A stretch of 64,000 nt of DNA from Branchiostoma floridae (lineage: Eukaryota; Chordata; Leptocardii; Amphioxiformes; Branchiostomatidae). This document shows positions 27,410 to 40,212 of this stretch, piece after piece. Where the stretch lies: NCBI RefSeq assembly GCF_000003815.2, contig NC_049988.1, positions 9,400,181 through 9,464,180 of the forward strand, in the 5' to 3' direction. The position numbers were made by a program, and so were the translations under genes. Within the stretch, counting starts at the first letter, position 1, and every line of letters begins with the position of its first letter. Below the pieces are notes generated by a model. It did not search any database and had not been told where the DNA came from. It saw only the letters and a program-made list of their open reading frames with translations.

Positions 27410-27843
27410 ATGTAACGAATTATATTCTTACGGTCTTCAAATAATATGATTCATACGGAATGCAAAGATCATGAAACAATCATATTGAAAAGTACCCGCT
27501 CATAATCACTCCCTACCGTATTTGGGATGATCTTGGCAAACATTTTCGAGACTTTGAGGTTTGAGGAGTAGAAGTTCATGTAATGTTTGGCCCTAGGCTT
27601 TGGTCACCTACCTATTACATTTTCCTTACGATTTTTCGCGATCGTGGATATTTGGTATGTGATATTAAAGCACTGAGAATGTGTAGTCCTTTCTAAACGA
27701 TCTAATTGATATCTGTTCTCATTGATTGATGGCTTGTTTGCGATCGCCCCGATTTACACTTGGATCGTAGGTGTGATATCCACTCCGCTGTTCCTGCAAA
27801 GGCGCTCCCTCCCTCCTCAGCGACCCTGCGATTTTTTTCAGAA

Positions 27844-27980
27844 GTAGGCGGGACTCCTTTGACCAATCAAATGCCCGTTTCTCACAAGTGCGCTGAGTTC
27901 TGTTGGCATTTCTCCCACACTTTTGGTGACGGTCTGCCCGCCCATGTAGGCGGGTCCTACCGTGACCTTTAGACCAATCA
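27844..27980 (+). promoter_or_regulatory. Duplicated GC-box + CCAAT module upstream of twist
   Basis: The pair GTAGGCGGG then GACCAATCA occurs twice: 27844-27852 with 27861-27869, and 27946-27954 with 27972-27980. GGCGGG is an Sp1/KLF-type core and CCAAT an NF-Y core. The module lies about 260-395 bp upstream of the twist start codon, where a core promoter and 5' UTR would be expected. No convincing TATA box was seen. Promoter function is inferred from position and motif pairing only. Confidence 0.5.
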
Positions 27981-28238
27981 CAGCGCAGCTGGGAGTTGTT
28001 TGGTGCAGTTTGACTGACATGTTTGCATACAGCCCGCTAATTTAGGGGACCCCCGCTCACCTTCGAGTTTAGTGTACGCCTCGTGAGCACTTGAAGAACA
28101 CTCGCACAAACCTCCACACGCGTGGAAGCTTTAGGCTGTGAAAGTGGTGTTCCTTCGACCAGTTTGCGCGACACCCCCTCCAACTTGGATTTTACAAGTC
28201 GTCTGTACTACAGGATATTGTTTGTATCGCTAACCGAG

Positions 28239-30702
<2,464 letters not shown>

Positions 30703-31551
30703 CTGGTGAGGGTCTTACACAGATTCCATCTGGGGAAAGGCCAAAAATGATCTTGAATTGTGGCAGTCATAGCCCATCTTGAAAAAGCATTCGACCTATC
30801 CCTGTATCAAATTCATTTTTTTTTAATGCTGAAACATTGGCATTTTCTTCTGAAAGACAAAAAAAGCTACCTAAAAACGTCGGTCCTTTTTGGGATGATT
30901 CCCCTTTCATCTGCCACCATTAACACAAACTCATCCCTAATCCATAGATCTACCAGTCTACTAAACCACTACATCTAACGGTGCATGTTGTAGCCACAGT
31001 TTCATGGTCCCACCACTTATTTTGTTTTTGTTGGACCTGGAAACTGTTATGTTCTAGTTTTTTTTTTCGTTTTCCATTGTGTGAATGACGGGTGACTTTC
31101 TTGTGTGGATGGTATTTCTGATGATCTGAATGTGCATGCGTACGAGTTGCTATGGACGTATTTCATGCTTATGTTGATGTTGAAGAAGATATAGAGGCGA
31201 TAGTGTGTTCCAAAGTGCATAGAGTTTATCAAAAGTGATAGGTCGGTAGCAAACATTCAAAACAGGAAACACGCACTTGTGATACAAAAGTCCGGGACCA
31301 TATTGCTATGTGGTTTTGCCACGCCACGCTCATAAAATATCTTCAACAGCCGCCTCTGGGCACTGTTAAATTCACGTCAGTAAATGCCATATGACAGCTC
31401 GTTAGAAGAACTGAAATGCGCACTTCTTTGAATTTAAGATCAAAACCGTTTGTTCTGGGGTGCTCATGGCCAGTTGTCCAGCTCTTGATTTTTCTCTATT
31501 AACCAAATTTCGCAAATCTAGCCCTGGTGATTTTCAAGGAAAGTTGGGGTA

Positions 31552-31557
31552 AATAAA
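31552..31557 (+). terminator. twist: Candidate polyadenylation signal of twist
   Basis: AATAAA, about 850 nt past the twist stop codon. It is the first canonical hexamer I noticed on the + strand after the gene. It would give a 3' UTR of roughly 0.87 kb. Confidence 0.4.
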
Positions 31558-34500
31558 GTGACCTCTATTGCCACAGGCACGCGAGCCTCGCGAAACAAGA
31601 CAATCACTTCAAAGAGCGCCGCCTGCTAACCTCCAACCCCTCCCCTGATGAAACACTTTCACTGCCGAACTGTAGGCACCCCTTTTACTTTCTAGTGCTG
31701 CCCCCTCGCGGCGGGACACCTAACGTTGGCAGTGATCTGACCTTCACGGTCCAGAGATGTCGGTGTGGCTTGCGTGAAGTTTAATATCCTTCCGCCCTTA
31801 CAAAGTTAGGGTTTCACATTTAAACTATCCTGCATCTGTTTTGGTCTTCGGACTCTTGTAGGTTAAAACAGACGACTGTAGCTGCTGGCAGGGATGTTGC
31901 GATTAGACTAACACGAAATATATGTCTGGTTTTATGCTGTATATGTGTATTTCGTTGTGGTATTGCTTCATAAAAAGGCAGAATTACTCTCGGGCGGGTA
32001 GCCAAAGCGGATCCTTGTAGTTTGGCAATCATGAAGTAGCAACTTCGTTTTTGGTGTTGGCTCGTCTCTAGAGAGTTCCCGTTAAGTCACAACTTCCTGC
32101 AAACTTGGTCACACAATCCCCCCATCATTTCTCTCGCTCTCGTTTCACGTTTGAATTTATATGATGTGGGCAACAGTCCAAGTTAAACACGTTAAAAACA
32201 TCCCCTTATATCTGGAGTTTTCGCAGAACACCGCTGTTCGGGTTCTCGGTCTTTCAACAACATGACTCCGGAGGCTCGCTTGGTGGCCAGTACACCCGAC
32301 CTCGCACTCTTGCCTAGCCAGGAAACTTTCTATACAGCTCTTGGCTTTTCATCTCCGTTGGAAAGATCGTTGATGAGGCACGTAGCCAGGCAGTCCGCCC
32401 TCCCACAGGTCTTCTAGTCATTTGTCCGCCTGTGGGCAAATCTAGTCGGCGGGCTTTGGCCGGTAATCCGCGGGGAACTGCCTCGACTTAAGACTCTTTG
32501 ATCACTCATTCTGGGAAATGCCTCCGCATTTTGCAAAAGTTCTACGATTGGGGAAGGGTACGCGTATCTCAAATTGTTCTGTTGTGTCACCCTAAATAAT
32601 TGTGAAATTGAGAAACATTGGCTCTTCTTCGGCTCGTCGACTATGAATGAAATAATGACCATTTTTGTAAATTTTTGCCTAACCGAGCTAGAGTACTCTA
32701 AGTACAGTTCTCCGCAAAGACCGAACATTTATAATGGTATCACAGATCTCGTCCAACACAGAAGTTCGGCATCTTCTCGCTTCTTGGCAATGGTGAAGAT
32801 GTCGCCAATGTTTATGTCGTGTTATCTAAACTTGTGAGATTTAACACAAGTGAAAGTATCGTTCGTCTCACATGGGGACGGAAATCACTCAGACAAGAGC
32901 GACTGTCTCTGAAGAAAAGGGACTTCCCCTAACCTCCTTGCTCTTCCATTCTCCCATCAGAGGTTTTTGCCCCCTTCCGCACGAGCCAACTCCGCATGAT
33001 CCCCCTTATCGCGACCGTGTGAAACTTCTCCCGAGTGTCGAAATTGCCCCTCATAAATATGTCCTATAGTGAGAACTGCCTCTGTACCGCTCCCGGTCAC
33101 AAAACTTCTGTTCCGGATAGCGCTTTACTTCAAAAGTTTCGAATATTCCATCTATTGTTTTTGAACAGACAGGTTAGGGCAATTGTGTTAATTCCTCTGT
33201 CTGTAAGAGACAAAAAGTTCTTGCTTGTTATCAACTCTGTGAAACCGCTTGAGGCGCCGAATCCGAGACTTTCATGTTGAACCTGTGTGACGGTAGAAAA
33301 TGTAAACTATGTTGTATGTTGTATCCTTGGTTATATGTACCACAATACCGTATCATACGTCTCTCGAGTTCGTTTCGTGACTTTTGGGAAGTGGTTGCTC
33401 TACTTCCCTTACATCTGAACTCCCTCGACTATATTTTTCCTGGCTGATATACTCATCGTAGTGCATAGTTTATCGAGCTACGCCCATGATTTACATGTGC
33501 CCAACGCTCCACAATTACGTGCTTACAACATGTAAGAAACTAGGAACATGTTTGAGGTGTGTATGATACCAGGCCGTTTTTTCTTTATCGCTAACAAGCT
33601 CGTGCTCTGTTCTGTGTACGCATGACCGACAGTTGTAATTTTCGATATTCAAGCCGAGAGTTTCCTTACATCCAATTTTTCGCGCCAGTTCCCCTGGTAT
33701 AGTTTCTGTGGGTTTGGTGTGATCTCTCTTCACGTGCTCGCCATGAACATGGTGTCATCACCACTCAATATTCCCCCTGGGGTACCTTATTCCCCGCTGG
33801 TCTCCCCGAGGGGCTTTACCCCAATCCCTGCTGGGGCTTTCCCCAAGCCAAACAGTCGGCGGCTCAAAGGAGCGCGATGAAAAGTCACATTTTCCCGGCT
33901 ACGTTTGACCCACCTTGCGAAATTATGTCGTTAATTTTCCAACGGCAAAATCAGGGTGAATAATTAGTTGACCTTATCGGCTTCAATCAAGAAGAGTCAA
34001 ACCTTCTCAAATTTTCTCGGATAGGAACGAAACAAAAAGAAATACTTAAAGACCCACCCCGTACTATAAAACCACCCAATAAATTCGGCTAACGTAAACT
34101 ACTAGAGCCCAGTCTTCTGTTGACTGTGGTGGAGTTCACATCGGGGAAGGCTGGCTGAGACCGCTGACCAACACAAATTTATTTTCAATTCAATTTTGAT
34201 ATTAGGATACTACATAAGGTATTGAAGTATGATTATACATAAAGCTTCACCTAACCCAGAAAATAAAGCAATGAAAATGCTGGCTTGTCTTACTTTTAGA
34301 CATAAATGACAGTTACATGTACAGTCTACATAGCCCCTGTTGGTACATTTACAAATAGACACCACATTATTATCCATTTTAGACACATAAATATCAGAGC
34401 AAATTCAGTTATAAGGAAGATTTTCAAGTTGCAATTATGTGCTGTAGATACAAAAAGACACTTTGATACAAAGTTGGCAAAGCAGAGTTGAAAGTTTCAA

Positions 34501-35611
34501 TTTGAACACAAGGTTGGTTTCCCATTATTTCAAAGTCGCTGTTTTTAGGACCTCGATTATGTAACTTTGTTACAACTAATAATAGTATCTGAATCATTCT
34601 GCAGGGTTTGATAGTGTTTCCTTGAAAACCAGTAGAGAAAAATATTTGAATTTTTGACCAGTATTTTATGCTAATCTGTCCCTGCCTTTGTTTCCAGCGT
34701 GTAGACAGTCTGGGATGTTTATTAGTTTATGTATTTATAGGGGTCAATTCACCACTCTAGCTGCTGGGATGGTCACAGTAGGGAGTACTTCCTTAGTGCT
34801 TTGCCCAGGGCACACCTACATGGTCTTTAAGGCTTCGAAAAATCTATTTTTCCTCAAATGCCCCAAAACACTAGTATCTACTGTCTATTATGGTGAGAAA
34901 AATTTGCCAGGAAAGTTTTGCTGCTAGTCCTCCGGAGGGGAAACATGAACCTTAGCATGGACTGACTCCTATGGCCAATTTCCCGATTTTTTACCGAATT
35001 CTACGATCCCCATACCCACGTAAGAAGGCCTGGTGGAGGCTACCGAAACACAACTGCGTGTCAGAAGATATCACTTCTTCGACAAGATCAAAGAACATCA
35101 TTACTACCGGTCGCGCCCTTTCGGCCCAGCGCCATTTATTCCTCATTTCCGTCCAGTCACTGGAAAAAATGGGTTCAAATGCAGTCAAATCCGGGCCGTT
35201 ATCTTTCCGTATCCTTGAAGGATACGATCGTTTACGGACAGATGCGAGCGGAATCTGTTACGGATCCGAAATTTCGGATTTTCTCGAATCCGGACTAATT
35301 AAACACGGAAAAATACGAAATCCGTATTTTTGGCAAATACGGTAGTGGATCCCATTGGTATTTTTTCGTATCCTTACCGCGGAGAACACGTCGAAACGTC
35401 GGTATTTTTCCGTATACTAACCAAATCCCAAACGTATTTGCTACGTATACGTAGATACGAAATTCGGACTTTCTCGGATTCTAACCAAATCCGAAAGCTG
35501 TATCCGCCCGTATTTTGGATACGTTTATGCAGATACGAAATGCGGATTTTCCCGGATCCTAACCAAATCCGAAAGCTGTATCCCCCGTATTTTGTCTAAG
35601 TTTAGATAGTA

Positions 35612-36535
35612 CGAGGGTGAGTCAGAAAGTAATGCAAGTGGTTTCATCACAGACTCGTTCTTTGATCGAATGAGTTGAAATTTGGCACAAAGGTGAAGAC
35701 ATACCTCCTCTTGAGATTGAGATATCTAAATTTGTTGCTCAATATTTTATGAGTGACTGAGCCCCTTTCAAGGGGACCACACCCTTGGTATCCCGTCAGA
35801 AGAAAAGTTAGGTCCAACTAACGTACAATTAAGGATTTCCCTATACCAATTTTTGCTATTGTAGGAGACTAAGCCTGCACATGCAATAAGCTGCATTTCT
35901 CTATAAGCCACATGCTTAATTTCAACTCTGAAATCCGAGCAATTTTTCTTTTTTCGTTGCTGGTGTAGAATGAGGTATACGCGGTCTTCAGGGTCATGAG
36001 ATCTGCGGTGTTATAATTAAAACTTTATGTAGCCTTCTTTTCAATGAACAAAGAGAAATGAAACTTAGCACACTTTTTGGCCTTTAAACAGTTTATAATT
36101 GTGTAAAGTTTCGTTTCTTTTGGTTAATGGAAAAGTAGCCTTTTAACCAACAACTCACGAATTCACGTATAAATCCAACAGCTCTATTACACAACTTACT
36201 GCATCCTAGCAGCTGTAAATAAAGAACCATTACGAGTTTAGAGATGAAAATTGGCACGCAACCTATAGAGACATTTGTTATCATACATGTATATTTTCAA
36301 CCTCCTACAGTGATTTTAAATGGGTCAGATTTAGAGGAATTGATAGTCTGACAAGCTACCAAGGGTGTGTTTGTCTTGAAATCAACTCAGTTGCTCATGA
36401 AATTATAAAGACCAAATTTAAAACATTCAATCTCAAGAGGACATATATCTCTACCTTTGTGCTCAATTTCAACTAAATTGATTAAAAAACGAGTCTGTTA
36501 TGAAACCACTTGCATTACTTTCTGACTCACCCTCG
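35612..36535 (+). mobile_element. Mariner-type MITE, copy 1, 924 bp, nested in the CACTA-like element
   Basis: Termini CGAGGGTGAGTCAGAAAGTA and its complement, flanked by TA on both sides (35610-35611, 36536-36537), the Tc1/mariner target duplication. The inverted repeats are very long: similarity continues with changes for over 130 bp. No transposase frame is present. The insertion splits the left arm of the CACTA-like element, so it is the younger event. Confidence 0.8.
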
Positions 36536-37817
36536 TACATACCTACGGAACAATTCAGATTTCGGATTTTCTTGAATGGGATCCAAGAAAAGTATACGTA
36601 GCAAATAAGTGGGAATACAGGTTTCGCATTTGGTTGGATCGGAAATATCCATATACTCTTATATCCAGGGATATAATTTTGCGGCCTTTTATTCAAAACT
36701 TGTAGTTAACGTCGATGGCATTGGGATCAATCGCAGTGACTGTGCAATTTCAAAATGATTCACGATTCTGTGCTGTGTCCAACCAATTGGTCCAACTCAG
36801 ACTCCATTGTCCAGCGACACTCCGGGGCCGGGACCAGGGGTAGTTATTAAAAAGAGCACACGGTTCCAACAGGCTACGGAAGGAGGAATAATCCGCTGAG
36901 ATTTGCGCAGTACGATCCATATGACTTGTGTTGGATAGGTCGCAAAGTTTGTTCACCTTGCAATCTCGGCTCAAAGTGAATTTACCATTCCGTGACCTTG
37001 CACAAATCTCCAACATAATCCGCCTCATCAACTTTGTACAGAATCCAGGCATCCTAGCGCATATAGCTTGGCGTTCTTTGGGTCGGCGGGGTCCCAGCTG
37101 GAAAGCAAAGTCCCGACCAGAACTTCAGAGGTAAAAACAGGTCCAAACTTTCTCCATTTCTTCTCCTCTCGCAACAGAGGCCCGGAAAATGCTTGCTTCG
37201 TCTCGCATAACGGTACATTTGAAATCCCCAGACTTGCCTGTCATTGGGTACTCCCTGTCACATGACTCTCATCTGGCCCGAACGGAGACCTGCCCCCCGT
37301 TGGTGCTGATTGCTTGTTTACCAATTAACACCGAATAAATTTACATTTAAAAAGCACAGTGGCTGTGACACGCATTTGACCCGGACAAAACACATGAAAC
37401 AAGCAACAAGTTACTATTATTTTACCAGATCGACGCTGAATGGCCGGGAGAAGTGTATTAAACCGTTCGATAGGCGCAGGCAGAATTTCTGTTAGGACGC
37501 CTTTCTAAAGATTCTACTTGTCACTTGTAGCTTTAATACAATTAAACACTCGAATCCTGTGTATTTTGTTATATTTCATTTAGCCATTTATAGCCTTTCT
37601 ACAGCGTACGGATGGGTACGGATCCCGGCAGATACCAAGGTATCCGTCAAATCTCTCAAATGTGGATGCGGAAGATTCCGAACAAATACGAACGAATCCC
37701 AGATTCTAAAGGATACGCCAAAGTACCAAACAGATGCGACACTGTATCTGCTGGAATTATAACACACAAGGAATACGCTGTCGTATATACATGGATCCCT
37801 GGCTGTCAACGAACATG

Positions 37818-39822
37818 GAAATGCTCTTTTTGGGTCAGGAGAGCAAATTAATAGTTTTCAACGAACAAGGTGTATGTCTGATGTCGAGGAACCGTTCCGC
37901 ATGCAATAAAGTTGGTTTCGAGGAAATCGGACATTGTTTCGCGAAACCTGAATTTTTTGTGAAAAATGCTCTTTTTGGCTCAGCAGAGGAAATTACCATT
38001 TTTCGACAAAAAATGTGTATGTCTGGTGTCAAGGAACCATTCCGCATGCAATAAAGTTGGTTTCGAGGAAATCGGACATTGTTTCGCGAAACCTGATTTT
38101 TTTGTGAAAAATGCTCTTTTTGGCTCAGCAGAGGAAATTACCATTTTTCGACAAAAAATGTGTATGTCTGATGTCGAGGAACCATTCCGCATGCAATAAA
38201 GTTGGTTTCGAGGAAATCGGACATTGTTTCGCGAAACCTGAATTTTTTGTGAAAAATGCTCTTTTTGGCTCAGCAGAGGAAATTACCATTTTTCGACAAA
38301 AAATGTGTATGTCTGATGTCGAGGAACCATTCCGCATGCAATAAAGTTGGTTTCGAGGAAATCGGACATTGTTTCGCGAACCCTGTATTTTTTGTGAAAA
38401 ATGCTCTTTTTGGCTCAGGAGAGCAAATTACCATTTTTGGGCAAAACATGTGTATGTCTGATGTTGAGGAATCGTTCTGCATGCAATGAAGTGGGTTCCG
38501 ACAAAATCGGACATCGTTTCACAAAACCTGCATTTTTTGTGAAAAATGCTCTTTTTGGCTCAGGAGAGCAAATTACCATTTTTCGACAAACAAGGTATAT
38601 GCCTGATGTAGAGGAACCATTCCGCATCCAATAAAGTTGGTTCCGAGGAAATCGGACATTGTTTCGCGAAACCTGAATTTTTTGTGAAAAATGCTCTTTT
38701 TGGCTCGGGGGAGCAAATTACCATTTGTCGACAAACAAGGTGTATGTCTGATGTCGAGGAATTTTTCCGCATGCAATAAAGTTGGTTCCGAGGAAATCGG
38801 ACATTGTTTCGCGAAACCTGTATTTTTTGTGAAAAATGCTCTTTTTGGCTCAGCAGAGGAAATTACCATTTGTCGACAAAAAATGTGTATGTCTGATGTC
38901 GAGGAACCATTCCGCATGCAATAAAGTTGGTTTCGAGGAAATCGGACATTGTTTCGCGAAACCTGAATTTTTTGTGAAAAATGCTCTTTTTGGCTCAGCA
39001 GAGGAAATTACCATTTTTCGACAAAAAATGTGTATGTCTGATGTCGAGGAACCATTCCGCATGCAATAAAGTTGGTTTCGAGGAAATCGGACATTGTTTC
39101 GCGAACCCTGTATTTTTTGTGAAAAATGCTCTTTTTGGCTCAGGAGAGCAAATTACCATTTTTCGGCAAAAAATGTGTATGTCTGGTGTCGAGGAATCGT
39201 TCCGCATGCAATAAAGTTGGTACGGAGAAAATCATACATCGTTTCGCGAAACCTGTACTTTTTGTGAAAAATGCTCTTTTTGGCTCAGCAGAGCAAATTA
39301 CCATTTTTCGACAAAAAATGTGTATGTCTGATGTTGAGGAATCGTTCCGCATGCAATGAAGTGGGTTCCGACAAAATCGGACATCGTTTCACAAAACCTG
39401 CATTTTTTGTGAAAAATGCTCTTTTTGGCTCAGGAGAGCAAATTACCATTTTTCGACAAACAAGGTATATGCCTGATGTAGAGGAACCATTCCGCATCCA
39501 ATAAAGTTGGTTCCGAGGAAATCGGACATTGTTTCGCGAAACCTGAATTTTTTGTGAAAAATGCTCTTTTTGGCTCGGGGGAGCAAATTACCATTTGTCG
39601 ACAAACAAGGTGTATGTCTGATGTCGAGGAATTTTTCCGCATGCAATAAAGTTGGTTCCGAGGAAATCGGACATTGTTTCGCGAAACCTGTATTTTTTGT
39701 GAAAAATGCTCTTTTTGGCTCAAGAGAGCAAATTACTATTTTTCGACAAACAATGTGTATGTCTGATCGGAAATCGGACTTCTTTTCGCGAAACCTGTAC
39801 TTTTTGTGAAAAATGAGAGGTG
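37818..39822 (+). repeat. 145-bp satellite array, about 13.8 copies, with higher-order structure
   Basis: The period is exactly 145 bp across the array. Each unit contains GTTGGTTTCGAGGAAATCGG, TTTTTTGTGAAAAATGCTC and TTACCATTTTTCGACAAA-like blocks. Units fall into variants, and a block of about 390 bp (38460-38849) recurs at 39330-39719 with about one difference, six units away. The 70- and 77-codon frames in each unit follow from the repeat and are not genes. The array lies inside the CACTA-like transposon. Confidence 0.92.
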
Positions 39823-39825
39823 GGG

Positions 39826-40212
39826 GTAACAAATCCATAGAAAATACGAAATGGTATTTCCTAGGATCCGTCTGCCGTGAGGTGGGGCAACGAATCCATA
39901 GAAAATACGGAAAGGGTATTTCCTATGATCCGTCTGCTGTGAGTTGGGCAACGAATCCATAGAAAATACGGAAAAGGATTTGCTAGGATCCATCTGCCGT
40001 GAGGTGGGGCAACGTATTCGTAGAAAATACGGGAAAAGGATTTGCTAGGATCCATAGATTGACCCTGGACATTTCTGTCGCGAAGTGGGCCATCTGAACC
40101 ATAGAAAATGCAGAAAAGAGATTCGTTAGGATCTGCAGATTATCCTTGATGCCTTTTTGCCGTGAAATGGGCCAGCGGATCCATAGAAAGACGGAATAGG
40201 GATCTTCTAGTA
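39826..40212 (+). repeat. Second tandem repeat of the CACTA-like element, about 60-80-bp period, six units
   Basis: Each unit has a GTGGGGCAACGAATCCATAG-like start, then AAAATACGGAAA and TAGGATCC(G/A)TCTGCCGTGAG. The first three units are about 60-62 bp; later ones lengthen to about 80 bp and diverge. It directly abuts the 145-bp array. Confidence 0.75.

Larger units (their letters stand above)
16702..27843. other. Gene-poor stretch upstream of twist
   Basis: No supported exon. It contains a 17-bp-arm hairpin, the GTGA microsatellite, foldback elements at 17708 and 20776, micro-palindromes at 17958 and 27381, and the 25-bp minisatellite. An E2F-like TTTTGGCGGGAAA lies at 26973-26985. Long-range twist enhancers are plausible here but unproven. 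Confidence 0.5.

Noticed and set aside
37966-39809. Many 70-131-codon open frames on both strands at 145-bp spacing
   Set aside because: They are produced by the 145-bp satellite unit and show no protein-like constraint: both strands are open and units differ by frame-neutral and frame-breaking changes alike.
37818-39822. Resemblance of a regularly spaced repeat to a CRISPR array
   Set aside because: Units are head-to-tail without unique spacers, in eukaryotic DNA; the same applies to the 25-, 27- and 43-bp arrays.
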